From: Diplonema papillatum
Lineage: Eukaryota; Euglenozoa; Diplonemea; Diplonemida; Diplonemidae
DNA: 64,000 nucleotides
Direction: 5' to 3'
Assembly: GCA_030068145.1 (NCBI GenBank)
Contig: JAPJBO010000328.1
Location: 160,575-224,574 of the forward strand
Shown: one piece after another, positions 28,334 to 39,398 of the stretch
Numbering within the stretch: the stretch's first letter is position 1
How the letters are laid out: each line of letters opens with the position of its first letter
Notes under the pieces: generated by a model
The model's database searches: none
What the model was told of the DNA's origin: nothing
Seen by the model: the letters and a program-made list of their open reading frames with translations, nothing else
Program-made: the position numbers and the translations under genes

Positions 28334-28486
28334 AAGGGGGGGGTCGAATAATAACAGTTATTTGACACACGTCTGGTTGTCTAAAAACACTACCACGATT
28401 TGATCCTGCTACTGTTCGGCTACCCGGAACTTTTATTATTATCCGACAAATCGAATAATAACACAGTGTTATTATTCGACCCCCTT
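28334..28486. mobile_element. TA-flanked MITE, 153 bp
   Basis: Inverted ends AAGGGGGGGGTCGAATAATA and TATTATTCGACCCCCTT, each next to TA. The ends are related to those of the 13229-14957 element. Confidence 0.75.
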
Positions 28487-28528
28487 TAGCTTGTGTCAGA
28501 CTAGCCCACCCGAGGGCTGGGCTGGCTG

Positions 28529-28615
28529 CATACGTGCATACGTATGCGTATGCGTATGCGCATGCGTATGCAGATTTGAAAATATGCATACGCATACGGC
28601 TGCATACGTATGCAT
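28529..28615. repeat. Palindromic ATACGTATGC repeat
   Basis: A string of GCATACGTATGC-type units arranged as an inverted repeat around ATTTGAAAAT. It is likely to extrude or fold. Confidence 0.75.
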
Positions 28616-29204
28616 AGGTGGGGCTGTGTGAGGCCAGCCCGGCCTTCTGGCTGCTGCGTGACGGGCCTATGAGTGAAGACGGTGGAGTCCAGAGCCTCAG
28701 AAACTGGAGTTAAAGCTGGAGTTGAAAAAGCAGGTGTCACACGCTTTTTAGGTGTGACTCGCGCCCTCTTTGACGGCAGTTTCTGAGACTGGACCTCACC
28801 GTGTAACAATGCAATGTACTGGTAAGTAGAAAGCAGGTCGATGAGGATGCGTGCCACGGTCAATGTCTGCCTCGCTTTTTCCCCGACGACGTCGAACGCC
28901 AGCTCGAAGCACTGAACGAGCATGCTTCATGACGCACGACAGCCTACAACAGGCTGGCGGAAAAGGCCCGCACCACGTGGCGGGCCTTTCCGCCAGCCCG
29001 TTGCTCAGCAGATCCTGAGACAACCAGCTTCGGTTGCCTCATCGGAGCGCGGCTCGTCGGCTTACGGGAGTGAACACACTGCCCGTGTACCCCGGGTTGC
29101 GGCGGACATAGGTTCCGTCGACTCTCACGAAACTTTGCTTTGAAGTATCCTTTTCGACTCCCCCTTCGTCCTGGACGAAGGAGGTGCATTGCCAGAGAAG
29201 TCAC

Positions 29205-29325
29205 AGCCACATGCATAGCCGTATGCATACGTATGCATACGTATGCATACGTATGCATAGCCGTATGCAGCGCCGTATGCGTATGCAGGTTTGGGCGCAT
29301 ACGCGTATGCAGCCGTATGCAGCCA
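29205..29325. repeat. Palindromic ATACGTATGC repeat, second cluster
   Basis: The same motif as at 28.5 kb (CGTATGCATACGTATGCATA), about 600 bp away. Confidence 0.75.
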
Positions 29326-29569
29326 CCATAGCCCGAGGGTGGTTGGCTCCTTCAGGCAGGGTCTCCCCCGTCCAGAGTTTGCTTGGGTCCAAGATGAAGG
29401 GCGCCTTTCGGCTATTTGGCTTCTTTTTGGATGTGTCTCAAGCACGCCCTCTTGCTCCAGCTTCTGAAGCTGGACTCCACCGTGGGGGAAGGACGCGGGA
29501 TGGGTCACTGCGTCGTTGGAAAACGGCGTCAGCTCCGGTTTGCGCGATGTCGTCTTCGTTATTTTAAGA

Positions 29570-29662
29570 GGGTGGGGAAATCTTAGTTCAATGCTCAGGC
29601 AGAACACTGCCTCTCGTGCAATGTTTGGTGCTAGCATCAAGCCTTCTTCGAGGAAGATGCAC
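29570..29662 (+). ncRNA. Hairpin-string element H, copy 1
   Basis: AAATCTTAGTTCAATGCTC precedes three consecutive stems: AGGCAG/CTGCCT (29597-29612, loop AACA), TTGGTG/CATCAA (loop CTAG), and CTTC/GAAG closing TTCGAG (29643-29656). Copies at 44930-45015 and 61440-61545 keep the stems through compensating changes (see findings). Function and boundaries are unknown. It is a candidate structured RNA or a repeat derived from one. Confidence 0.45.
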
Positions 29663-29664
29663 CG

Positions 29665-29815
29665 GTTGTTTATTTGTGCATGCCGGTTGATCGTTTTCCC
29701 AACTTGCAATTTCATTTGCAGGTTAGGAATTCTGAACGACCTCCAAAACACGCTGTCTACGTCTTCTTAGCCTGATAGTGAAGGGCAGCTCGCAAGATTG
29801 TTGGTACTAAAAAAA
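29665..29815 (+). repeat. Dispersed repeat R4, copy 1
   Basis: The R4 core reads GGTTGATCGTTTTCCC, GGAATTCTGA, AACACGCTGTCTACGTCTT and GCAAGATTGTT.GTACTAAAA. Other copies start near 38668, 44325, 57288 and 60045, all on the plus strand. Confidence 0.7.
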
Positions 29816-30276
29816 CCTTCGTTGGCTTCACTACTAGGACTAACCTGCTTTGGCAAGTGGCATGTATGCTGCCAACTACTATTTTCCGAGGCTAGAGGTA
29901 TGCTAACGTGCCAACCTCGATCCGGGGGCGAAGCCCGGCAGCACTTTTTAGGAGTGTTTTTTTTTTTTTTTTTTCGCAAAGCATCTCCATCAGGGGACTT
30001 TAGCTCTTTGTCTGACCGAGCAAAAAAGCCGGTTTCAGCCAAAACCCCGGTTTTGGGGCTCTGCGGTGCCTGTGGGTGTCTGAGTGCCTGGAACTGTCGC
30101 CCCGCGCACGCAAACAAGGGGGCGGAGGGGGGTGGTGAGATATAAGCTTGCGGCGGCGGTGTGCACGTCTATCAAATTACGGAGATGGTAAGTGAAAATC
30201 CTCGAACTGCAGTGACACACCGTGACGCGCCACGTAACTGCAGTACTGTACAGTACAGGGGCCACTTGAAATCATA

Positions 30277-30502
30277 CCTACCCCCCCCCCGTGCATAAGA
30301 TGGATAGCCGAACCCCCTTGATTAAGATGGATAACGGGCGAGAATGCCAATCCTTCTTAAACACGGGGGTGAGGTACCCCCGTGTAAGGCGACTACATTG
30401 TAGTCTACAGTGCCCCCGTGTTTAAGATGGATACCCCCCTTGATTAAGATGGATACCGCCAAACCCCGAATTATTCATCCATCTTATGCACGGGGGGGTA
30501 GG
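30277..30502. mobile_element. TA-flanked MITE, 226 bp
   Basis: Inverted ends CCTACCCCCCCCCCGTGCAT and the matching GTGCATAAGATGGAT arm on the right (GCACGGGGGGGTAGG), each flanked by TA. AAGATGGATA recurs inside. Internal hairpins are ACACGGGGGT/ACCCCCGTGT and GACTACA/TGTAGTC. Confidence 0.8.
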
Positions 30503-30619
30503 TAATTTATATATTACTTTTATTTTTTTTGAAACCAAACCCCCGGTTTCTGAAACCGGGAAACCGGGTTTCCAAAGTCCCCTGATCGCCATACGAAGTT
30601 TTCCCCATGGAAATGACAC

Positions 30620-31020
30620 CGTGATGGCAGAGTGAACAGCGCAAGCCTTCAAGGCTGGAGGTCCCGGGTTCGAACCCACTTTCCCGGTCGAAGATTATGG
30701 TCGGGGTTTGTTGGTTGTCGGGGTCTAATGTGCCCGAAAGTTGGGGGCTTTGCAAGCTTTCTCAATATCTCGCGTTATGGGTCCCCTTGGGTATTATGAG
30801 TCAGTCTACCAGAACTTAGCATCGCCCGAGCTTTGCTTCTCCCGAACTTAGCTTCGTGAACTTTGCTTCACCACAACTTAGCAACTTTGCTTGGCCAGAA
30901 CTTAGCTTCGCCCGAACTTTGCTTTGCTTTGTCCGAACTTAGCTTCACCCGAATTTTACTGTTATCCGAACTTTAACTGCTGCCTCTAGTCTCGCTGGGC
31001 GCCGGTCTTTACCGGCGCAC
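30620..31020 (+). repeat. tRNA-like SINE plus AACTTAGCTTC array, copy 1
   Basis: TGGCAGAGTGAACAGCGC resembles a tRNA A box and CGGGTTCGAACCC a B box, 37 nt apart. The T stem does not pair fully and there is no matching acceptor stem, so this is not a tRNA gene. It continues into TCTAATGTGCCCGAAA and then about eight units of a 16-20 bp motif (GAACTTAGCTTCGCCC, GAACTTTGCTTCACC). It ends in a hairpin GCGCCGGT/ACCGGCGC at about 31001-31020. The same module order recurs at 60560-61465. Confidence 0.65.
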
Positions 31021-31078
31021 ATGTACTTAGTACCCACAACCAGAGCAGGTGTGACACTCAGACACAAACGCTTGGTTC

Positions 31079-34000
31079 TCAGCGGTGGGCGGTGGACTTC
31101 ATGGCGAGTCGCACGTTCAAAGGGAGGGAAGCCGCGCGCGAGACGGGCCGCTTCCTGCAGCCGATGGACGGGGCTCTGCGGCGCATGCGGTCTTCCTCCG
31201 TCTCCCCCGTGTAGATGCTGCTGCGCAGCGCGGCGCAAAGGTGGTCCGTCGACGCGGCTACGGCCCTGTCGAACGTTCTCGTCGCCGCCGCCGCCTGCTT
31301 CGTGGTGAAGTACGCTGGCTGCATCAGCGGAGGACCCCGTGCAACCGGCGGAAAAGGCGACTTCCACGGACCCCCCGCAACCCGAGGCGACGCAGGTTCC
31401 CGGGAAGGAACCGACGGCGGTCTCGACCGCGCGCCCTTCGCCGCCACTCGAAGCCCCGCGGGAGCCTCCGGCAACGGGCAGGCCGCGGGTGCAGCGGCGA
31501 GGGCCGGCAGCACTGCTGCCGGCGGGATCGTCCGGGGCGCAGGCGCGCTGGCGGGCGTGCTGACAGCACGGCGTGGCCGGCCGGTCCGCTCCATTCCGGG
31601 GGTGTTGCGCGCGGCAGCTTGCAGGAGGTCACAGTCAGCCGGCTGGGTGGATGCTACAAAAAACTCTTCTTTCCTTTCGTCTGTGGCTAGAATCGACTCT
31701 TCGATCCTTTCGCCTGTTGAATTGTCTGTTGCTGTAGTTTGCCGGAGCTCAGAGTCAGCCGGCTGGGTGGATGCTACAAAAAACTCTTCTTTCTTTTCGC
31801 CCGTTGCTAGAACCGACTCTTCTTTCCTTTCGTCTGTGGCTAGAACCGACTCTTCTTTCCTTTCGTCGGTGGCTAGATCCGACTCTTCTTTCCTTTCGTC
31901 TGTGGCTAGAACCGACTCTTCTTTCCTTTCGTCTGTGGCTAGAACCGACTCTTCGATCCTTTCGTCTGTTGAATCGTCTGTTGCTGTAGTTTGCCGGAGC
32001 GCAGAGTCAGCCGGCTGGGTGGATGCTACAAAAAACTCTTCTTTCTTTTCGCCCGTTGCTAGAACCGACTCTTCTTTCCTTTCGTCTGTGGCTAGAACCG
32101 ACTCTTCTATCCTTTCGCCTGTTGAATCGTCTGTTGTTGTGGTTTGCGGGATGGCAGACGGTTGGGTGGATGCTACACACGAGTCTTCTTTCCTTTCGTC
32201 TGTTGAATCGTCTGTTGTTGTGGTTAGCGGGATGTGGGTGGATGCTACAAACAACTTTTCTCTCCTTTCGTCTGTTGAATCATCTGTTGTTGTCGTTTGC
32301 GGCATGGTAGAATCAGCCGGCTGAGTGGATGCTACGAACGACTTTTTTAGTTCGCCTGTTGAAACGTCTGTCGTGGTTTGCGGGATGTCGGAGTCAGCTG
32401 GCGGAGTGGAAGCTACAAACGATTCTTCTTTCCGTTCGCCTGTTGAATCGTCTGTTGTTGCAGTTTGCGGGATGTCAGAATCAGCCGGCTGAGTGGATGC
32501 TACAAACGACTCTTCTTTCCTTTCGCCTGTAGAATCGTCTGTTGCGGTTTGCGGGATAGCAGAGTCCGCCGGTTGGGTGGATGGTACAAACAACTCTTCT
32601 TTCTTTTTGTCTGTTGTAGTTTGCGGGATGGCAGGGTCGGCCGGCTGAGTGGATACTGCACGCGACTCTTTTCTCCTTTCACCCGTTGGTTCGTTGCCAG
32701 AGACAGTGGATGTACGAGCAACCAACAACCCTTCTGTACTGACGGCATGTTCTGGATCGTCTGCTGTGGCATCTGTTGTGGCCGGTAAGGCGGCGGAGTC
32801 GGGTAGCACGGCTACCGAGAACTCCCTTGTGTCGGCGATGTCTTTCATTGCGGCACCATCCGTTAAGGCAGGCAGAGGGGCAGAATCGGAGGCTGAGGGT
32901 GGCGCCGGCAAATGCTCTTCATCGAAAACGGCTGCTGGATCATCTGTTGGTAAGGCGGCAGAGTCGGGTAGTGTGGCTACCGACAACTCCCTTGTGTCGG
33001 TAATGTCCTTCGTTGTGGATATATCCTTTGGGGCAGGCAGAGGGGCAGAATCAGAGGCTGAGGGTAGCGCCGGCAGCTGTTCTCCATCGAAAACGGCTGC
33101 TGGATCATCTGTTGCGTCGGGCAGTATGGCTACCGACAACTCCCTTGTGTCGGCAATGTCCTTCGTTGTGGAAACATCCTTTGTGGCAGGCAGAGGGGCA
33201 GAATCAGAGACTGAGGGTAGCGCCGGCAGCTGTTCTCCATCGAAAACGGCTGCTGAATCATCTGTTGGTAAGGCGGCAGAGTCGGCCAGTGTGGCTACCG
33301 ACAACTCCCTTGCGTCGGCAACGTCCTTCGTTGTGGCGCCATCCGTTGTGGCAGGCAGAGGGACAGAATTAGGGGTTAAGGGCAGCGCCAGCAACTGTTC
33401 GTCATCGACAACGACCGCTCGATCGCCTGTTGCGGCCGGCGAGGCGGCGGAGTCGGCCGGTGCTGCCACCGACAACACCGTTTTCTCAACGATGGCTTCC
33501 GCTGTGGCGCCGTCTGCTGCGGCAGGCACAGGGACAGAGGCGGGGGGCGCCGGCAACTCTTCTTCGCTGAAAACGACTGCTGGATGGTCTGTTGCGGCTG
33601 GTAAGGCGGCAGATTCGGTCGGTATGGCTGCCGACAACTCCCTTGAATCAGCAATGTCCTTCGTTGTGGCTATGTCCATTGTGGCAGGCAGAGGGGCAGA
33701 ATCAGAGGCTGAGGGTAGCGCCAGCAACTGTTCTCCATCGAAAACGACTGCTGGATCGTCTGTTGCGGCTGGCAAGCCAACGGAATCGGCCAGTGCGAGT
33801 TCTCTAGTCGCGGCCATGTCTCCCGCGGTAGCCCCATCCGTCGGGGCAGGCAGAGGGGCAGACGCAGAGGCTGAAGGCAGCGCCAGCAACGGTTCCTCAT
33901 CGCCAGCGACTGTTGGATCGTCTGTTGTGGCCGGTATGGCGGCAGAGTCGGCCAGTATGGCTGCCGACAACCCCCTTGTGTCGGCTATGTCCTTCATTGT

Positions 34001-36107
34001 GGCGATATCCGTTGTGGCAGGATGAGGGGCGGAATCAGAGGCAGAGGGTAGTGCCAGCAACCGTTCTGCATCGAAGACGGCTGCTGGATCGTCTGTTGTG
34101 GCCGGTATGGCGGCAGAGTCGGCCAGTATGGCTGCCGACAACCCCCTTGTGTCGGCTATGTCCTTCATTGTGGCGATATCCGTTGTGGCAGGATGAGGGG
34201 CGGAATCAGAGGCAGAGGGTAGTGCCAGCAACCGTTCTGCATCGAAGACGGCTGCTGGATCGTCTGTTGTGGCCGGTATGGCGGCAGAGTCGGCCAGTAT
34301 GGCTGCCGACAACCCCCTTGTGTCGGCTATGTCCTTCATTGTGGCGATATCCGTTGTGGCAGGATGAGGGGCAGAATCAGAGGCAGAGGGTAGTGCCAGC
34401 AACCGTTCTGCATCGAAGACGGCTGCTGGATCGTCTGTTGCGGCTGACAAGGCGGCAGAGTCGGCCAGTGTGAGCTCTTTTGTTGCGGCAATGTCGCCCA
34501 TAGTGGCACCATCCGGTGTGGCAGAATCAGAGGCTGAAGGCAGCGCCAGCAACGGTTCTTCATCGCCAACGACTGCTGGATCGTCTGTTGTGGCCGGGAT
34601 GGCGGCAGAGTCGGTCAGTATGGCTGCCGACAACCTCCTTGTGTCGGCAATGTCCTTCATTGTGGCGATATCCGTTGTGGCAGGAAGAGGGGCAGAACCA
34701 GAGGCCGAGGGTAGCGCCAGCAACGGTCCTTCATCGAAAACGACTGCTGGACGATCGGTTGTGGCCGGTAAGGCGGCAGAGCCGGCCACTATGGCTGTCG
34801 ACAACTCCCTTGGGTCGGCAAGGGCCTTCATTGTGGCACTCTCCGCTGTGGCAGGCACAGGGGCAGGATCGCAAGTTGCGGGCAGCGCCAGCAACCCTTC
34901 TGCACCGAATACAATTGCTGGAACGTCCGCTGGAGCCGGCGAGGGGGCAGAGCCGGCCAGCATGGCTGCCGACAACTCCCTTTTCTCGACAACGTCTCCC
35001 ATTGTGGTACTGTCCGTTGCGGCGGGCAGAGGGGCAGAATCGCAAGTTCCGGGTAGAGCCACCATCTCGACTTCAGCAGACACGGCTGCTGGATCGTCTG
35101 TTGTCGCCGGTAAGACGGCAGAGCCGGCCAGCATGGCTGCCGACAACTCCCTTTTCTCGACAACGTCTCCCATTGTGGTACTGTCCGTCAGAGGGGCAGA
35201 ATCGCAAGTTCCGGGTAGAGCCACCATCTCGACTTCAGCAGACACGGCTGCTGGATCGTCTGTTGTCGCCGGTAAGACGGCAGAGCCGGCCAGCATGGCT
35301 GCCGACAACTCCCTTTTCTCGACAACGTCTATTGTGGCACTGCCCGTTGCGGCAGGCAGAGGGGCAGAACCGCAAGTTCCGGGCGGCACCAGCACACCTC
35401 CTTCACCGAAAACAATTGCCGGAACGCCTGTTGTCGCTGGCAAGACGGCAGCGCCGGCCAGCGTTTGCAACACCGACGGCTCCTTTACCTCGACAACGCC
35501 TTCCACGGTGGTAGGCAGAGGGGCCAAACCGCCAGTTCCGGGAAGCCGTTCTTCGCCGAAAACAATTGCCGGAACTTCTGCTGCCGCTGGCAAGACGGCA
35601 GAGCCGGCCAGTGTTTGCAACACCGACGGCTCCTTTACCTCGACAACGCCTTCCACGGTGGTAGGCAGAGGGGCCAAACCGCCAGTTCCGGGAAGCCCTT
35701 CTCCGCCGGAAACGGCTGCCTGCTGGTCGCCTGCCGCGGCCGGCAACGCGGGCGGGCCGCCGCACGTGGACTGAAGGTAAACCGCCCATTGGGTCGCCGG
35801 GCACTCTTCCCCCCCCTTCCCGGCGGCTACCTGGGCATCGACCCGAGACGCCGCGGCGTGCTGGCGGCCGCCGCTGGCGCGGGTGGATGCAGGCGGGCTC
35901 AGCCGAGGGGTCTGCACGGGCCGGGCGCAAGCCTTCGGAGACGACGACGGGCTGCTGAAGACGTGCGGAGAGGCGATCGTGGAGCGGAGGCGGTCCCACC
36001 GGGCCAGGAGGTCGGCCTCTTCGTGCAGAGTCGCGGTGTCTAGGGTGATGGTGGGCTGCTTGACAGCCCGTTTGTGCGCCGCTTCGGCAGCTCTTCGACA
36101 CCGTTCT
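31079..36107 (-). CDS. Giant Ala/Thr/Asp-rich repeat protein (single 5-kb exon)
   Basis: An open frame of about 1675 codons, from an acceptor CCCCTCCCCCACAG (just above 36107) to TGA at 31079. The first part is non-repetitive and helical (AAHKRAVKQPTITLDTATLH, EEADLLARWDRLRSTIASPH). The body is a run of 35-60 aa repeats: LAGSAVLPATTDDPAAVSAE types, then SDSAPHPATTDIATMKDIAD types (three 171-bp copies almost identical at 33916-34430), then Lys/Glu/Ser/Thr units (DERKEESVLAT, FFVASTQPADS). The end is again unique (TKQAAAATRTFDRAVAASTD and SSIYTGETEEDRMRRRAPSI). All indels keep frame, which argues for translation. There is no early ATG, so an upstream exon is missing. No signal peptide is seen. 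The function is unknown; it could be a disordered structural or surface-layer protein. Confidence 0.65.
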
Positions 36108-36409
36108 CTGTGGGGGAGGGGCCGTTGTATATTGGTCTAGCTTGAAGGGAATTGGAAAGGTTGAAAAATGTTTTGGGGGTCTCCGTCGGTTTGTATGTTT
36201 GTGGTTCCGGCGATATTCGCTCAGTCAGTTGCCTGGGACGGCGTGCATTGAGTTGTTTGTATTAGGGAGCACAGATTTTTTCCTGAGCGGGCCACCTGCC
36301 CACCGACTTGGCAGAATGAAAAGGTGGGTCCCCAGACCCCCCCCACCTTGGTATCCGAAAAATATTTCTTGAGCGAACTTGAGAAAATTTTCCCCCGCCC
36401 TAGCATAAA

Positions 36410-36545
36410 TATGTGGTCGAATTGACAGTGCGGCGGACCTCTACGGTGAGAGCCACAGGTTCGAATCCCGCCAGGGTCGATTTTTTCACCAGTGTGGCGG
36501 ACCTCTACCCTGAGGGCACAGGTTCGAATCCCGGGGTCATGTTTT
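36410..36545 (+). repeat. Two tRNA B-box-like motifs
   Basis: CCACAGGTTCGAATCCCGCC and GCACAGGTTCGAATCCCGG occur in a roughly 70-bp direct duplication sharing GGCGGACCTCTAC. They look like decayed tRNA-derived sequence inside the Harbinger-like element. No complete cloverleaf was found. Confidence 0.5.
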
Positions 36546-36614
36546 TCACCTTTTTCGAGCACTTTCATCGAAATTCTAAAACCATCGGTGACAGTGGTCC
36601 GTGACCGGTCCGGA

Positions 36615-36815
36615 AACGTCAGTTTGAGGGTTGTCCCACCTTTCTGGATCACGAAAACTGATGTTTGAGGGTTGTCCCACTTTTTTGGATCACCAATACT
36701 GACGTTTGAGGGTTGTCCCACTTTTTTGGATCACTAAAACTGACGTTTGAGGGTTGTCCCACATTTTTGGATCACCAATACTGACGTTTGAGGGTTGTTC
36801 CACATTTTTGGACGC
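36615..36815 (-). repeat. 41-bp array, inverted arm (about 5 units)
   Basis: Units read GACGTTTGAGGGTTGTCCCA on the plus strand, the complement of the long array at 37098-38180. Confidence 0.9.
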
Positions 36816-37097
36816 TACACGCTGAAGTCGTCGCCCACCGTGCTGGCGTGCGAGCTCGGGACTCTCGGCGGCCGTTTATTGCATGCCTCTGCGGTCGCCG
36901 GCATTTTTCCGGGCTCGTTTTGGTTTGCGTTGAAGTTCTTTCGACGCATAACCAACTCGTTGAACCGAGGGGCTCGGCTGCCCTCTGATAGAGTTGAAGT
37001 TTCTCCGTGTGTTCGTTTGTCGCTCCAAGAGTGGATTGACTCGGTGCTGAAGCCGAGGGCCGTTCCCACTCTCGAACAGTCCCCACGTATTGGTGAT

Positions 37098-38180
37098 CCA
37101 AAAAAGTGGGACAACCCTCAAACGTCAGTATTGGTCATCGAAACAAGTGGGACAACCCTCAAACGTCAGTATTGGTGACCCAAAAATGTGGGACAACCCT
37201 CAAACGTCAGTATTGGTCATCGAAAAAAGTGGGACAACCCTCAAACGTCAGTATTGGTCATCGAAAAAAGTGGGACAACCCTCAAACGTCAGTATTGGTG
37301 ATCCAAAAAAGTGGGACAACCCTCAAACGTCAGTATTGGTGATCCAAAAAAGTGGGACAACCCTCAAACGTCAGTATTGGTGACCCAAAAATGTGGGACA
37401 ACCCTCAAACGTGAGTATTGGTCATCGAAAAAAGTGGGACAACCCTCAAACGTCAGTATTGGTGATCGAAAAAAGTGGGACAACCCTCAAACGTCAGTAT
37501 TGGTGATCCAAAAAAGTGGGACAACCCTCAAACGTCAGTATTGGTGACCCAAAAAAGTGGGACAACCCTCAAACGTCAGTATTGGTGACCAAAAATGTGG
37601 GACAACCCTCAAACGTCAGTATTGGTGATCCAAAAAAGTGGGACAACCCTCAAACGTCAGTATTGGTGATCCAAAAAAGTGGGACAACCCTCAAACGTGA
37701 GTATTGGTCATCGAAAAAAGTGGGACAACCCTCAAACGTCAGTATTGGTGATCCAAAAAAGTGGGACAACCCTCAAACGTCAGTATTGGTCATCGAAAAA
37801 AGTGGGACAACCCTCAAACGTCAGTATTGGTGATCCAAAAATGTGGGACAACCCTCAAACGTGAGTATTGGTCATCGAAATCAGTGGGACAACCCTCAAA
37901 CGTCAGTATTGGTGATCCAAAAAAGTGGGACAACCCTCAAACGTCAGTATTGGTGACCCAAAAATGTGGGACAACCCTCAAACGTGAGTATTGGTCATCG
38001 AAAAAAGTGGGACAACCCTCAAACGTCAGTATTGGTGATCCAAAAATGTGGGACAACCCTCAAACGTGAGTATTGGTCATCGAAAAAAGTGGGACAACCC
38101 TCAAACGTCAGTATTGGTGATCCAAAAAAGTGGGACAACCCTCAAACGTCAGTATTGGTGACCCAAAAATGTGGGACAAC
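37098..38180 (+). repeat. 41-bp array, main arm (about 26 units)
   Basis: Each unit contains GTGGGACAACCCTCAAACGT plus CAGTATTGGTGATCCAAAAAA. Three linker variants (GATCCAAAAAA, CATCGAAAAAA, ACCCAAAAAT) alternate, and a GTGAG variant recurs at multiples of 41 bp, so segments have been duplicated as blocks. Confidence 0.95.
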
Positions 38181-38667
38181 CCCAGTTTTTGTTGTCTGAA
38201 AAGTGGTCTAGCTGTAGATTTCTAAGTGAGAACACCAACAGGATTGTTGAAATGGGGTTGAAAAGTTTATTGGAAAACCCGTACCGTTTGGGAGGGGGGC
38301 GTAGCCCCCCGCACCCCCCTGTTTTTCATGTTTTTTGGCGGGATATCTGAAAATTTTCTGAAAAACTCGCGGAGAACACCAATCCGGAGTGATTCCAGAA
38401 TTCTGGAAAACCGGACCCTCCTGGGGGGAAAAGGTGGGTCCCCCACCCCCCCCCTGGCCCGCTCAGGAAAAAATCTGTGCTCCCTTAGTTTGCTTTTCTT
38501 TTCCGGAAGATAACGTTGACTTTTCTTTTCGCTCCGGCACTCTTTTTCTCTCCCTGTGGGGGGGTAGGCTTGGGTTTACTACCACCAGCGAAGGGTCGGC
38601 ATTGCAAAGCCTCAAATTGACCGTTCGAATGGGGCGAAGGGATTGAAAAAGAGCAGCAGTTTTGATC

Positions 38668-38885
38668 AGAAAGACAGGCGCTTCGGTTTGTTTGTGCGTG
38701 CCGACTTGAGCAGCTCAGCCATTTTTAAGATTCTTTTGTTTTGTGCGTCCCGGTTGATCGCTTTTCCCACTTGTACTTACAGTGCATATTCAGGTAAGGA
38801 ATTCTGATCCACCACCAAAACACGCTGTCTACGTCTTATTAGCCTGCGCAATACATTGACGGGCAACCCGCGAGAATGCTAGTAC
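38668..38885 (+). repeat. Dispersed repeat R4, copy 2
   Basis: Contains CCCGGTTGATCGCTTTTCCC, AGGTAAGGAATTCTGATC, AACACGCTGTCTACGTCTTA and ATACATTGACGGGCAACCCG. A fragment (GCACAATACATTGACGGGTA) recurs at 39157-39200. Confidence 0.7.
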
Positions 38886-38924
38886 TGGTGTAGTAGTTGT
38901 AGTAGTAGTAGTTTGAACTTGTCA

Positions 38925-39150
38925 TGCAGCAACAATCTGTGTCGATAGACTGCACAAGCCGCTACAGACTACCTCTTTGCACGCGTCGTGGCATGCTTCG
39001 GTCGCTTCTTGCCCCGCGTACTGTTTGTCTCCGGTGCGCGCTTCACGTCCGATGTGCAGTTTGATGACGAGGAATCAGATGACTCGGCGCACTTCCTTTT
39101 CTCCCTCGCAGGTTGTTTGCGCGGCCGAGATCTCGAGAGGAACGGAGCAA
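38925..39150 (-). repeat. Inverted copy of the 13.67-13.90 kb module
   Basis: On the minus strand it encodes SRSRPRKQPAREKRKCAESS and SNCTSDVKRA, close to the ORF at 13604-13972, and continues with matching non-coding DNA (CAGATTGTTGCTGCAT). Confidence 0.6.
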
Positions 39151-39398
39151 TCTTAGCCTGCACAATACATTGACGGGTAACCCGCAAGATCGTTTACAAA
39201 AAAGAATAGGCGCGATGTTTGTTTGTACGTGCCGGGGGAGGATTTGCCTGTTACTGAGTGATAGTGAGCGAATATGATCGGTAGACTAATCTTCTCCCAA
39301 ACACGCTGTCAGCGTTCTCTAGCGTTATTTGTGGATTAGAAGGTCGGTATTTTAAAGTCTCCGGTTGACCGTTCTCTTTCGTGTTTACAATTAATTGT

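Larger units (their letters stand above)
36265..38484. mobile_element. Harbinger-like TIR element with inverted minisatellite arrays, 2.2 kb
   Basis: Perfect 30-bp inverted ends (36265-36294, starting GGGAGCACAGATTTTTTCCT; 38455-38484) flanked by a TTA duplication (36262-36264 and 38485-38487). A 3-bp TWA duplication is typical of PIF/Harbinger. Subterminal GC-rich sequence AAGGTGGGTCCCC lies next to each end. Inside are a short array and a long array of a 41-bp repeat in opposite orientation, with a unique 270-bp core. No transposase is recognised, so it is non-autonomous. Confidence 0.8.

Noticed and set aside
30635-30680. tRNA gene (A and B boxes)
   Set aside because: The T stem and acceptor stem do not pair, and the same module recurs with a long tail, so it is a tRNA-derived repeat.
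32649-35774. Long plus-strand open frames (458 and 434 codons) opposite the giant repeat protein
   Set aside because: They are broken into separate frames, mirror the minus-strand repeats, and lack the continuous 5-kb frame and splice acceptor seen on the minus strand.
37098-38180. CRISPR-like array with 41-bp period
   Set aside because: The variable parts are only three recurring linker versions, not unique spacers, and the array lies inside a TIR element.
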